Shown here: in pieces, positions 21,174 through 33,039 of the stretch
Layout: each line of letters opens with the position of its first letter
Position numbering within the stretch: the stretch's first letter is position 1
Source: Merluccius polli
Lineage: Eukaryota > Chordata > Actinopteri > Gadiformes > Merlucciidae
Direction: 5' to 3'
NCBI GenBank assembly: GCA_030340625.1
Contig: JAOPHQ010000569.1
Location: 248,001-312,000 of the forward strand
Length of the DNA: 64,000 bases
The notes under the pieces: generated by a model
What the model saw: the letters and a program-made list of their open reading frames with translations, nothing else
What the model was told of the DNA's origin: nothing
Database searches by the model: none
Program-made: the position numbers and the translations under genes

Positions 21174-22606
21174 TAGGGCCGGGACTCGATTAAAAAATTA
21201 ATCTAATTAGAGGCTTTGTAATTAATTAATCAAAATTAATCGCATTTTAATCGCATATAAATATTTGACCTGAGAACAGTGAGAAGTCATTAATTTTTTG
21301 GGGGTGGGGTGGGTATGCGCCTCGGACCTACGACCGACGACGGGGGGGTGCGCGCCTCGGACCTACGGACCTACGGCCGACGACGGGGAGGGGGTGCGCG
21401 CCTTTTTTTAATTTACTACACTGGGGAAATAAACTTGCCTCCTATTGGGGCCCTTAGAAACAAAAACTTAAAGACTTTAAAAAAAATTAAGTCGCTGATT
21501 GGATAGATATGGCGTTCCACCGGGGACGTGAGCGTCGCGTTACGGCAGCGCCGCGGAACGGCTCTGCCCTGCGTCAATTTCCAATGGACGACGCGACGGC
21601 AGCGTAGCGCTGCGAGGCGGCTGGATTCGCGGGATCACGTGAGAACTACAAGACCACGCGAGAATCAGGAGACCACGCGATAATTTGTGGATGTCATAGA
21701 ACAAACAAATAAAAGGTTACTTTGCCTTTCCGAAGTTGACTTGCAGTTGCTTTGTCTGTCAGAAGTTGATTTGCTGTTGATTTGGTCGTTTTTCCTAGAT
21801 TTGTGTGCTTCTACCGTGAGTTGGTAGGCTATATAGTAAATGTTTACTTTTTGTCTGGTTTAATTGTGTTTAGTGTTGTTTATTGTTGTTATGTCCTAAT
21901 GTGTTGTGCTGTAGCCTATAGACAAAGTCAGTTATAAACGACAACGATTTGTGGCCGTGTTCGATCGGGAGGGTGTTTTTATTTTGAAAATTGACCGGAT
22001 GCTCTATGGCTTTTACTATTTCACTTCCTGCCCGGTCGGTCTGCTCTGTTTAAATTGACGCGGTTCAGCAGCGGCTTGCGTCAAAAATAGAACGCTACGT
22101 AAAGATAGCGCTGTGGCGCGGCGCGCCGCTCCTGGGACGCTGCTGAGACGTTCCGCAGCGGCCCGGTGGAAATGCTTTCATTGACTAGAGTGGCAGCGAT
22201 CAGCAGCGGCGACCGCGACGCAGCCGTAACGCGACGCTCACGTCCCCGGTGGCTGTGTCAACGTGTGCGCGTGTGTGTAAGCGCGGCCAAAGTTCCAAGC
22301 GGGTTTTTTTTTCTGATAAAGCATGATTAATAATGTGGAGGGTCCAAACAAACAGTAGCCTAGGGGCCCATGACCACCTTAATCCGCCACTGCACGGGGC
22401 CAACCAAAGCGGTCTCATCAGCTACTTCGTTCATGTTCACTGTGGTTTGTTGTTGTCTGAACTCATGAACGCTAGTTGGTGCTCCAGTATAATCGGTCCG
22501 CCTGAAACTCATCCAATGAGAAACGTTCCGCGGTGCAAATTTTTTTTTTAACGTGTTAATTATTGTGTAATTAATTAATCTTAATTAACGCGTTAAAGTC
22601 CCGGCC

Positions 22607-22609
<3 letters not shown>
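21174..22609. mobile_element. TIR element TAGGGCCGGGACT with nested foldback
   Basis: Thirteen-base perfect inverted ends (TAGGGCCGGGACT) with AATTAAT-rich subterminal zones, inserted in TA-repeat DNA. Inside, 21517-21546 and 22223-22252 form a perfect 30-bp inverted repeat, so a second element of 736 bp appears nested. No transposase frame remains. Confidence 0.65.
21517..22252. mobile_element. Nested GC-rich foldback element
   Basis: Perfect 30-bp inverted ends beginning CCACCGGGGACGTGAGCGTC. It shares ccgcggaacggctg-type words with the interiors of 11646-12169 and 14219-15678, hinting at a common ancestor. Superfamily unknown. Confidence 0.55.
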
Positions 22610-22666
<57 letters not shown>

Positions 22667-22677
22667 TGTGACGTGCG

Positions 22678-22713
<36 letters not shown>

Positions 22714-22732
22714 ATACGCACGTCACATGCAC
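22610..22732. repeat. TA repeat with inverted insert
   Basis: (TA)n broken by TGCATGTGACGTGCG at about 22663, whose complement ends near 22730, so the whole block can fold on itself. Confidence 0.7.
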
Positions 22733-22950
22733 GCGTTCGGGAACCAGTTACCTTGGAAACCAGTGGTTGGCTCACAACACTGCAGTGCAGCAGTGCCCTT
22801 GCCTTACGAAAGTTGGAATACACTTTTCTTTCTGAATATAGCCTTGTAGATCTAAAATGAGTGAAGATTCAGAAACTGGACTGCTTATTTCTCGCCTCAA
22901 TTAGTTTAGAAACAGATTTTGGTGGAATGCTAAGGTGAAAGTGAAAGTAG

Positions 22951-24252
22951 GGGAGACCAGGGACAGTTGTAACAGGGGACGGTTGTAACACCTTGAATTC
23001 CTCGAATCAGAAATAACCTAGAGTGATGACACTCACTGTGCTCATGCTTGGTTAGTGTCCCTCCATTCCTGTTAGAAAGGGAGCCACATTTGAAACTTCC
23101 TGACGGCATTATCTACAAAAGATTGTTTTTGAGGTAAAAAAAGTACTTTTCTTTATGATGTACTTTTTTGGATACTGTTATAAGTCCAAATGTCTATGAA
23201 TTCAAACAAGTATTATTAGAATCACTGTTTTGTAAGCTAAAAATAGAAATGGCTAACAAGTGTCAAACTAGCAATCAAGGTAGCTCACATGAGGTGAAAA
23301 CATGGTTGGTGATGCTGGGACGGTTGTAACGCCTCATTACAACCATCCCAGCATCACCAACTATGTTTCATTACATTTTAAAAACTAGCTAAGGTTAGGG
23401 ATAGAGATGCAGATATTGGTATTAAAGGCAAACTATGCAATGTGCATTGCAAATTAAATGTAAAATGTCATCAAATCACATTTTAAGTGGAGTGTGTGTT
23501 GTTGATGGTTGGTTTACAGCCTCACCCGGCCTGAGTCAGACTGATTGGACTCTGGCTGGGTGGGGCTGCACACCTGTGGTGCAGAGCAGTCATGGCACCC
23601 AGGATAAACCAGCCATCAACACACACACACACTCAGGAGAGAGCCACTGTCATGGCAGTTGTGCCATCAGCTCGGAGAATACCACCAGCCTGAAACTCCA
23701 AATAAACATCTTGACCATCTACCCGTGTCCTGTGTCGGAGGGCCCCAAGAGAAGCCACTTAGGTGGCGTGTGGTGAGGGCAAACCCTGCCACATATATAA
23801 TGACAGTCCGTGGAAACATTAAACACAAACCCATTAAATCATTTTCTTGCATTATAATTTGATGGCTTCACCTCTTTTTTGTCATGTAGTATGAAAAAAA
23901 CATAATCATTACTTAAAAACATGAAATTAATAGCCACAATAACATGACTGGTAAATAATATTTTCTATTTTGATTATATGATTGATTTATTATGTGTATT
24001 TTAGACATGTTACAACCGTCCCTGACACGTGTTACAACCGTCCCTGTACACTGGGACGGTTGTAACAGTGGAAAGACTTTATTAAAAGCAATTTTGCAAC
24101 CTGTACATATATTCATAAAGCCACTTAAATACATTATTTCAGCAGCTGACAGATTGAAGTTTGTAATATAACAAATTGGTTATTCCAGTGTAAATGGTTT
24201 TTGATGTATTGCTAAAAATTGCAAAAAGTGTTACAACTGTCCCTGGTCTCCC
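22951..24252. mobile_element. TIR element with 23-bp perfect ends
   Basis: The 23-bp end at 22951-22973 (GGGAGACCAGGGACAGTTGT plus three bases) is exactly inverted at 24230-24252. The interior repeats GGGACGGTTGTAAC in both orientations near 22976, 23318, 23335, 24008, 24032 and 24053. No coding capacity was recognised and no clean target duplication was found. Confidence 0.65.
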
Positions 24253-24259
24253 TTAATTG

Positions 24260-24895
24260 AAAGTTTATGTACTTCATACAACGGACCCCTACTACTCATG
24301 CTCAAACCTCATTGGACCCTAGAGTACCTTCATCGGATGTACGTCACGTACTGTCCAGGCTGGTGAACCGCCCCCTACATTGCTGATTCAGCACGTTGTT
24401 TTTAACGAGTGCTTGGTGTGCCAAAAGTATTTTTCAGCGAATCGCAGATTCGACACTCGCATGAGTGGATTCATAGAGTTGTAATCAATGAGTTGTGTGC
24501 GTACTTTCATCGAAATTAATTTGTAATATATTCAAATAAAAAATGCACCATCACAAATATTGTTGTATTTGTTGGCAGTGTATCGTGCAATTTTGCGGTT
24601 GTTTGTGTATTTATTCTTAAATCAATTTACGCATGTGACAATCACATTACAGATTCACAGATAGAAATACCAACCTACAAAGTTCACAAATCAACACGTT
24701 TTTTTTAAATTCAGACTACAGCTACAACACTTTAGAGTGAAATTAAACTCCATACATTCAGGCCTTGCCAAACAAGGCTGGAATTGCCGTTTGCGTAGTC
24801 CAGCTGGCCAGGTCAGTGACCTGCCTCTCCAGAGGACAGTTAATTGTATTTAATGTAGACAACTGTCTGCGTCTGCATCTGCATCTGCATCTGCA
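24260..24895. other. Intergenic, no gene recognised
   Basis: No gene; ends in a short CATCTG hexamer run before the CT repeat. Confidence 0.4.
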
Positions 24896-24898
24896 TCT

Positions 24899-24904
24899 CT
24901 CTCG

Positions 24905-24957
<53 letters not shown>
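24899..24957. repeat. (CT)n microsatellite
   Basis: CT dinucleotides with CG interruptions. Confidence 0.9.
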
Positions 24958-25813
<856 letters not shown>

Positions 25814-25814
25814 T

Positions 25815-26540
25815 TTATCAAAGCATTTCCTTTGCCTTCCCCTTTTTCTTATTAAGTGAGAATGGGACAACACAGGCCTGTCGATTAAGCTGACGACTTG
25901 GTCTAAGAAGTGGCTTCCCTATCACTCTTGCTTGCTGCTAATGTTATTTGACATTATCAAATGGAGTCCAGAGAGGAAAGAGAGAGCATGGTCATGGCTC
26001 TCAGTCTAAGTCACCTACATGTTATGCAGTGCTAAAGCCATGACTACATGCTAAACGGAACATACACACACACACACACACATACATATATATCCAAAAA
26101 AAATTAATTGCACATAACATGAGTGTCCTAATCCAAACGCAATTATACCTGTGACACTGCAACGCACACGTTGATAGACAGACACACACATGCTTGCGCA
26201 CACACACGCCATGGTGCGCGTCCCGGTAACGGTTAACGACTGTCAGCCGTGAAATTACTTTAACCAACCTCCGCAGCCACGCGGGCGAATGCAGGAAATC
26301 CACCAAGGCACTTTGACACACACTGGCAGGACGGAACAGAGACCAGAGCAGGAAGCCACATAATAGGGAAACGTCTTTGTGAATTTAACGATCGCTGCTC
26401 CGATTGAGCCTAAAACTGTTTATTTTATTTATTTATCTTCACTGAAATTATGATATTTCCGGGGTTTTTATGTCTGCTCCCAAATAGCATTTATTCCTCA
26501 TATTGCAGTGGCCTCAACGGTGCCTCTGGGGGGATCTATA
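25815..26540. other. Intergenic, no gene recognised
   Basis: No supported gene; short CA runs near 26063 and 26180. Confidence 0.4.
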
Positions 26541-26610
26541 TATATGTGTATATATATATATATATCTATATCTATATATATATGTATATATATATATATC
26601 TATATATATA

Positions 26611-26641
<31 letters not shown>

Positions 26642-26662
26642 ATATATATATATATATATATA
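26541..26662. repeat. (TA)n repeat with TATC variants
   Basis: Long TA-rich run with interspersed TATC/GATA units, able to fold on itself; it abuts a LINE fragment. Confidence 0.9.
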
Positions 26663-27399
26663 GATTGCTAAAGAAATATCAGGCCCACATTTCAAGAGCC
26701 AATAGAATGGATGGAAAGCCTGGAACCTTCCAATTGAAGTCGGCTGTAGCCAACATCACCAAGCAGGAAGAGGCGGCATCCGGGGGAATCTGGATAAAGT
26801 TGAATGAGCGGAGGCAGAGCCAAACTGGTGACGGGTTAACAACATCATAGAGTTGAGTGGTGGACAGTGAGGACAGTACCAGGACACTGGTATTATCGTC
26901 GAGCAGCCCCAAGATGTCATGGGCTTAAATCGACAAAACATCGACGAAGGTGCCCATTTGAAAACCTGCAGTAGCCACTCAACTCAGTCCCAGTTTCGAG
27001 GGAGGTGCCTTGAGGGAGGGAAAGAGAGAGAGCGATGCCACTGGCTCACAGATGGTGCAGGGGCGAGTTCCTGTAAAGGTGAGCCAGTTGTGGTAACCCT
27101 TAACAAATTTTGCATATTCTTCTCTGGCAAACCCAGTGACAGCTAGTTGGCGACTGAGGAAGAACGGTGACAGCTAGGAGAGACTGCTGACGTTTGGGAA
27201 AGACCAGAGCCGGGGTGTGGAGGCTCCGAAGGCCGAAGTAAATCCTTCATGAGGAGGAACCCATCATCAATTGCTATGGAAAGACATATTACAAGATCTC
27301 CAGGTACGTGATGAAGAGGGGGGCAGGAACAGTATCGCTGATGTACCAGAGGAGACAAGGAATGATAGGGAGAGATAAGACATTTGGGACACAAGATGA

Positions 27400-27690
27400 C
27401 CTGCTCATTACAAGTGCCCAGGAGATGCCCGGAAAGAGTCATTGAACTGGCCTGCTGCAGCAGCAAAGAAGGAATGAGAGATGATCACGACATGGACCAG
27501 GTGCTGGAAGCAGCCATTGCAGGAGATGTGGGGAAGAATCTCAGGGCCATGTCTTCAATCATCTGGCGCATAGGGACTGATTGCTTCGGGAAGAAGGAGC
27601 TGAAAGCCAGATCCAACACCCAGCAAAAGGAAAACAGACGCCTGAAGGAGATAGCAATCCTAAGAGGAGATCTGTGCTTGCACTTCTCTG
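27400..27690 (+). pseudogene. LINE ORF N-terminal fragment
   Basis: Frame reading DHDMDQVLEAAIAGDVGKNL then SSIIWRIGTDCFG and a lysine/arginine-rich coiled-coil-like stretch. It resembles the region ahead of reverse transcriptase in the LINE whose RT appears at 28590. It ends where the Harbinger-like segment begins. Confidence 0.45.
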
Positions 27691-28556
27691 TGCGTCCGTT
27701 GGTCTGAAAATGAGGCGTGTTCAGGCATATTGTTGGTGTATTGCTATCTTGAGGCAACTGAAAGCAATTGCGCAATTGACCAACAGAAACCTGGTTGAAA
27801 GTCACCGGCATGGTGTTTCACTTTTAGTTTAAGGGCGCGTTAGTAATACGCGCCTATAGGTGGGTGCACAATTTTCGTACACTCTGCTTGTTTCGTACAC
27901 TCTGCACACACAGGGAGGCGCAGCGCACAAACATGCAATCCATTCAAATTAAAAAATATTACAATGTGAAAGATTATCATTGTGTACATCAAGATATTTC
28001 TTAAAAAATACATGTCATAATGTCCACATCTACCACCTGCTCCTGGCAACTGGGTCCGGCCTGAGGATCTTCAGCCAGCGGAGCTGCATGACATTTACAG
28101 TTAATTTATAGAAGGAGGTTTTTTCATTGCAGGTGTTATAAACCATTCGTTACAATAAATTATTTTTGCAAGAAGCTGCGTGTTTTGTACACATTGTACT
28201 GCTCGTTCCGTAGATGATGTGCTTGTGCGCTTTCACTTCACGCACAAGCAGATCCGTCTCTTCGCCTGAACATCGTTGCTTCTTCCCACCTGGCAAATCC
28301 GCCATCATAATAGCAAAACCGCCAAGCGCTTGCTTTAAAGGGAACGGGAGATGACATTCTGATTGGTTTATTGCATGTTACGCCCAAAACACACCCATGA
28401 TTAATTGAAGAGATTAAGTACAACCCTTTTGGACCGTGCACCTGGAGCTGTGACCATTTTTCCGCTGTTAAACTAGCAAAAGTGTATTGGGACTCGCCCT
28501 ATATGCAGATACGCCGCGTGCTTCAGATCATGCATTTTAGATCGTTAAAATAGGGC
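27690..28556 (-). mobile_element. PIF/Harbinger fragment carrying a MYB-like gene start
   Basis: Sequence interrupts the LINE. The right end reads GGGCCCTATTTTAACGATCT on the minus strand. Around 28310-28200 a minus-strand frame starts MMADLPGGKKQRCSGEETDL and continues LVREVKAHKHIIYG, the pattern of the MYB/SANT-like DNA-binding protein that accompanies Harbinger transposases. The left end does not match the right, so the element looks truncated. Confidence 0.55.
28200..28310 (-). pseudogene. Harbinger MYB/SANT-like protein, N-terminal fragment
   Basis: About 35 codons recognisable, with the lead motif (FS)GEETDLLVREVKAHK typical of the trihelix/MYB-like domain. In active Harbinger elements this second protein helps the transposase enter the nucleus and bind the ends. 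No complete domain follows. Confidence 0.5.
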
Positions 28557-28589
28557 CCAATATGCGTTTCACCTGTGGGAACTTGAACC

Positions 28590-29190
28590 ATTGACTGGCA
28601 GAGACTGGAGGTTGGTATTGTCACTGGGTGCACAATCTCGGTGATCCTGTTTTCCCCAGCGATGAACCATCTTGTCAAATCAGCAGAGAAGTTACATCGG
28701 GGTGCAGTACTGGCAAGAGGCATCCAACAGGCGTCCATCAGGGCATTCATGGACGATCTCACAATCACAGCCAAATCTGTACATGAAGGGAGTTGGATTT
28801 TGGAGGACTTGGTCGAGCTCACCGATTGGGCAAGGATGGAGTTCAAACCTGCAAAATACAGAAGCCTAGTACTGAGGAGGGGGCATGTCCAGGATTGGTT
28901 TCACTTTAAGATCAGAGAGGACATCATCCCCAACGGTCCAAGAGAAACCGGTGAAGAGCTTGTGTAAGTGGAACAGGGCGGACCTCAATGACAAGGAGAG
29001 TGTGAAGGAGATGCTCATTCAAGCTGAAACCTGGATGACATCTCTGGAAAAGAGCAGCCTGCCCGGTAAGTATAAGGCCTGGGGATACCAACATGGGGTG
29101 CTTCCCAGACTGCTCTGGCCATTGCTCTTTTACGAGGTACCTGTTTCCACTGTTGAGGGGCTTGAGAGGAAGATGGCTGGGTGTCCCAAG
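28590..29190 (+). pseudogene. LINE reverse transcriptase fragment (FMDD box)
   Basis: Frame from about 28590 reads GIVTGCTISVILFSPAMNHL, then at about 28750 AFMDDLTITAKS, the palm active-site block, followed by WARMEFKPAKYRSLVLRRG. A one-base phase change near 28955 continues to LPGKYKAWGYQHGVLPRLLW and VSTVEGLERKM, after which the frame is lost in (AAT)n. This arrangement is common in a fish and invertebrate non-LTR family that I cannot name with certainty. Confidence 0.7.
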
Positions 29191-29192
29191 AA

Positions 29193-29520
29193 GCTTCTTA
29201 ATAATAATAATAATAATACATTTTATTTGAAGCGCTTTTCTAAGTACTCAAAGACACTTTACAATACATCATAAAAGCAGTAAATACAACATCAAATAGT
29301 AAGAAAAACACTAAAAACACATCAAACTAAGCTAAACATTAAAAGCAATTTTAAAAAGGTGAGTTTTTGTCAATGATTTGAAAGTTGAAAGGTCGGTGCA
29401 GTCACGGATTTGTATGGGGAGAGAGTTCCAGAGGGAGGGGACAGCAACAGAGAAGGCTCTGTCGCCCCAGGTTCGGTGCTTGGTCCTGGGTGGTGGAGAC
29501 AGGAGGTTTGCGTTGGATTA
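29193..29520 (-). mobile_element. 5'-truncated L2/CR1-like LINE 3' end
   Basis: On the minus strand, from 29520, the frame reads GDRAFSVAVPSLWNSLPIQI then RDCTDLSTFKSLTKTHLF, the conserved extreme C-terminus of L2/Rex1-type ORF2. A 3' trailer and an (ATT)n tail at 29193-29210 follow. It is inserted in the preceding LINE in the opposite direction. Confidence 0.65.
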
Positions 29521-29930
29521 GCGGAGGCTACGGGACAGGATTGAAGGGCCAGCTAGGAAGCGGCTGGTAGCCAACATCACCAAGCAGGCAGAGGCGGCAT
29601 CCTGGGGAATCTGGATGAAGTGGAATGAGCGGGGGCAGAGCCAAGCTGGTGACGGGTTAACAACATCAAAGAGTTGAGTGGTGGACAGCGGGGTTAGTAC
29701 CAAGACGCTGGTACTACCGTCAAGCCCCCCCAAGATGTCATGGGCTTAAATCGACGAAACATCGATGAATGGGGGTTCCCATATGACAATCTGCAGAAGC
29801 CACTCAACTCAGTCCCAGTTTTGAGAGAGGTGCCTTGAGGGAGGGAAAGAAAGAGAGAGCAATGCCACTGGGTCACAGATGGTGCAGCGGCGAATACCTG
29901 TAAAGGTGAGCCGGTTGCGGTAACCCTTGT

Positions 29931-31085
29931 GTGTATACTATAAAGCTCTGTCTGTAGAGATATAGGAGGAGGTGTGGCTCCCAGGACTTGAGTAGAGACT
30001 TGAGTAATTTGTTAGAAATGGCATAGCCATGCATTAGTTAGTGAAATGCGCTGTGATTTTAGACTCCCTCCCGGCTCATTTCTGACCAATCAGGACATCT
30101 CTTCCCTGATTGGTTCGGGGAATCCATCTTGCCTGTCAATCACAGGTGTGTGAAATGCAACAATTCTTAATGCTGGAGAAACATATGGAGGGAGGGAGGA
30201 GTTTAAAAATCTTGCTCTCTTCTGCTCTTTTCTGCTCTCTCTCTTTACAACTCGAATCTCACCTACAGCAGCTTTAACAATCTCTTCAAATATCTTCACT
30301 GTAATTTCACAGGGAACCCCTATCTGGTCCTGTTATAGCAGTCGTGCTCTCTGCCTATACAGTGCAGTAATTAAATACATCAGTAATTCATGCGCGGCTG
30401 ATTCCCTGCTTTCTGCCACAGTAAAGGAAAAAATAACACATTGACATTTGAGCAGGGCGATCTCCCGTGAAACCGCCTCTCTGGCCTGTAGATAAGTATG
30501 AGTGGAGGTGAGCCATGAGCAGTGGCTTTTAAATGAAAGAGACACGAGTCACACAATGGCTGATCAATACACTGAGACAAAGCTCGGCGCAGGCTGAGAG
30601 ATTGACAGAGAAGATAGGGGGGGAAACGATCGCACATCGATCTCACCCACACACTCGCCTGCCTCACGCTTTTCTTTTCGTCTCCATTTCTTTCTCTTGC
30701 ATCTCTCTTTCTTCCCCTCCAACTATATCTCTTCACCCCTCCCTCCTTACCTCCCTCTTGGTATCTGTCCCTCTGCAGTATGCGGAGGGAAAAGAGTCCA
30801 AATGCATCCTATAGTTCCCATTGCTCAGGCTCATACTAACACGGCCAGACTTACAGCTCCATGGATACACGGATACAAAGCAAGGTGACTAGACTTGTAC
30901 CATACCACAGAACTACAAGTCACAGGTCAACAATGACTGTGCTCATCTGTGTCTGTGACCCTAAACCTCAATTCTGAACATTTCCAGACTAACTTACGAC
31001 TATAGGCATATATTTATGCCTATAGTCTACATTTAAATTCATAATAAGGATCAAGCTGGTCTAAGACCCAAAATAGGAACTCAGG
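29931..31085. other. Intergenic, no gene recognised
   Basis: No exon or clear element. Short pyrimidine-rich stretch at 30660-30780. Confidence 0.4.
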
Positions 31086-31339
31086 CGCAAAGACACTCAG
31101 GTGCAAAGACACTCGGAACAAGGCTTTGAAGAACTCAAAGGATTTTACTTCTGGCCAAAAGAAACGTATGTCGTATACACAGTGTAGACTCAGTGGCAAA
31201 ACTGAGAAATACAGACTACAAAGATTAAACAAATGAGCCAATAAACACAGCTGCATTAACTTTACTAACTGAAAATGACTAACCCCAAACTAGTGAACAG
31301 AGCCCCCTAATGGCAAAACAAAACCTAAACTGTGACAGG

Positions 31340-31762
31340 AGGATCCCCCCTCCTACGGCTGACTTCTTCAGGGCCATACCCTCCCCAGTTGATCAGGTAC
31401 TGCAGGTTCCTTCTCACCCACCGGCTGTCGAGGATGCAATGGATGTTGTAAGCCGGCTGGCCATCAATCATCCTGGGTCGGCGCGGGGTGGGGGATGGTG
31501 GGGATCAAGGGGCAGACTTGAGTTTGGAGATGTGGAAGGTAGGATTAACCTTCATGGACTGGGGAAGATTGAGGCGATGGATTATTCTTCTCTGGATCTT
31601 AACTGAAGGCTGCGTCCAGATCAGCATACTGATGGTAGAGAGAGAGAGATCACGTAGTTTTGCACGTAGGGGTATCTGGTAGGGTTTGTGCAACAGGTAG
31701 TCCTGAGGGATTAGTGAGTGGAGTGAGAAGACAGCTACAATGACACCTGGTGCGCCAGGCAA
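31340..31762 (-). pseudogene. Integrase C-terminus and chromodomain remnant
   Basis: Minus frame 31762-31505 ends IIHRLNLPQSMKVNPTFHIS, the block seen before chromodomains in chromovirus-type integrases. In a shifted frame, AYNIHCILDSRRVRR-like residues follow, matching the start of a chromodomain. The real upstream neighbour (integrase core) is absent. Confidence 0.6.
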
Positions 31763-32511
31763 GAATGACCCCAGAAGGCCCAGTGAGGGTTGTGAGGGAT
31801 GAGCCCGTGGTGGCCCAGCACCAGAGGAAGTTCAGGAGAGTGGACCGGGTGGAACTGAAAAGTCTCTGGGTTAGTAGGTTTTAAGGTAAGTTGGAGGAGA
31901 ACAGGAAGCTTTGTGACCTTGCCAGACCCCAGAGGTTTACCATCCAGGGAGGTCACAGATAATGGTTCCTCCAACCACCAAGGTATTTTCTAGTGTCGCG
32001 CCAAGGTCTGATACAGGAGGCACCCAGTTGCCCCTGAATCGACAAAAGCATGGACGTTGTGACATTGATTAGCCCCCGAGTTTGACAGGTGGCAAACTCG
32101 GGGGAGCTCTCATCATGCTGGCCGCTGGGAAGCTCTGGGCGATTTGGGGATAAAGGCGAGGTAACTGCCCTCTTTCTTCTCTGCTCACAGTCTATTGTCA
32201 ATTCGGATCAGGGAAATGAGAGTCTATGTCCACGGATAAATCACAGGAGGCAAGTTCATCCTTAATAGGGTCCACCAGGCCATGAGGAAATGTTGAGTAG
32301 AGCGCCTCTATATCCCAACCACTCTCAGCAGCCGTGTGCACGACACTGGATGGCAAAGTGTGACACGCAGCGTAAACCCTGGTAGAGATTGAGGAGACGC
32401 TGAGCTGCCTCTCGCCAACTGACTGGATGTTTGAAAACCTTCATCTTGGCAAGGAAGACATTGAGGCTGGAACAAACCATGTTCTGCTGCTCTCATACAG
32501 CGGTTGCCCAA
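31735..32511 (-). pseudogene. Gag-protease remnant of Ty3/gypsy element
   Basis: Three overlapping minus frames. 31735-31974 contains EEPLSVTSLDGKPLGSGKVT and LPLVLGHHGLIPHNP, the C-terminal half of a retropepsin-like domain. 31953-32201 covers its first half without a clean DTG/DSG. 32308-32511 keeps a Gag-like FQTSSQLARGSSASPQ region. Stops and shifts break all of them. Confidence 0.5.
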
Positions 32512-33039
32512 GCTTATGCTCTTCCGGTAAGCAATGAGATCAGGAAAGAATCTTAGACCGGGTTGGAGCTCGAAGACCAGCGACCACTGAATAAGAAAGA
32601 CCCGACACTCTCCCGGATGACCATTGTATCTCTTTGGTGGTGGCAGGTGGGGCTCTCGATGAGAGGAGTTAGCTGGTTGAGATGCCAGACTGACCTCTGC
32701 CGGTGGTGTGGTAGCTGGTAGGTCTTGAGATGGGGGATTGCAATGGTCAGTCCCTGTGAGGGCCTGTATTTGCTGGTCATGGCCAAATGATTTCCATGGC
32801 TATTTATAGCTGACATTCGAAACAAGGCTTTGAATAACTCAAAAAGACTTTTACTTCTGGTCAAAAGGTAATAAACAAACTTCAGGAAACAGGTATTGTA
32901 TACATGGTGTAGACTCAGTGGCAAACAAAGCAAAACTGAGAACTTAAATACAGACACAGGTGAACAAATGAGCCAATAAACACAGGTGCATTAAGTATTA
33001 ACTGAAAATGATTAACCCTAAACTACTGAACATAGCAAA

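Larger units (their letters stand above)
26663..29930 (+). mobile_element. Non-LTR retrotransposon remnant with terminal direct repeats
   Basis: Sequence of 26735-27100 recurs at 29565-29925 with about 90% identity by eye (shared blocks: gccaacatcaccaagcagg, gtgacgggttaacaacatca, ccaagatgtcatgggcttaa). Each copy has the C-terminal coding end (AEAASWGIWMKWNERGQSQAG), the 3' trailer and what looks like the next 5' leader, so two LINE copies seem joined head to tail. Between them lie an N-terminal coding piece (27400-27690), a Harbinger insertion (about 27690-28556), the reverse transcriptase (28590-29190) and a minus-strand LINE tail (29193-29520). Confidence 0.6.
31090..33030 (-). mobile_element. 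Ty3/gypsy retrotransposon, internally deleted
   Basis: Two related sequences of about 200-250 bp (to 31337, and about 32808-33025; shared blocks acaaggctttgaa, tttacttctgg, tagactcagtggcaaa, aaatgagccaataaacac) act as LTRs. Between them, on the minus strand, lie Gag-like (about 32511-32210), protease-like (about 32200-31740) and integrase C-terminal/chromodomain (about 31700-31340) coding remains. Reverse transcriptase, RNase H and the integrase core are missing. A purine-rich GGAGGGGGGATCCTCC lies beside the left LTR. Confidence 0.65.

Noticed and set aside
22593..22823. Y/I-rich frames in TA repeats, also 26450-26671 and 34001-34582
   Set aside because: Products of (TA)n repeats.
22920..24262. 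Target duplication TGAAAGT for the 22951-24252 element
   Set aside because: The matching words are not placed symmetrically next to the inverted ends, so it may be coincidence.
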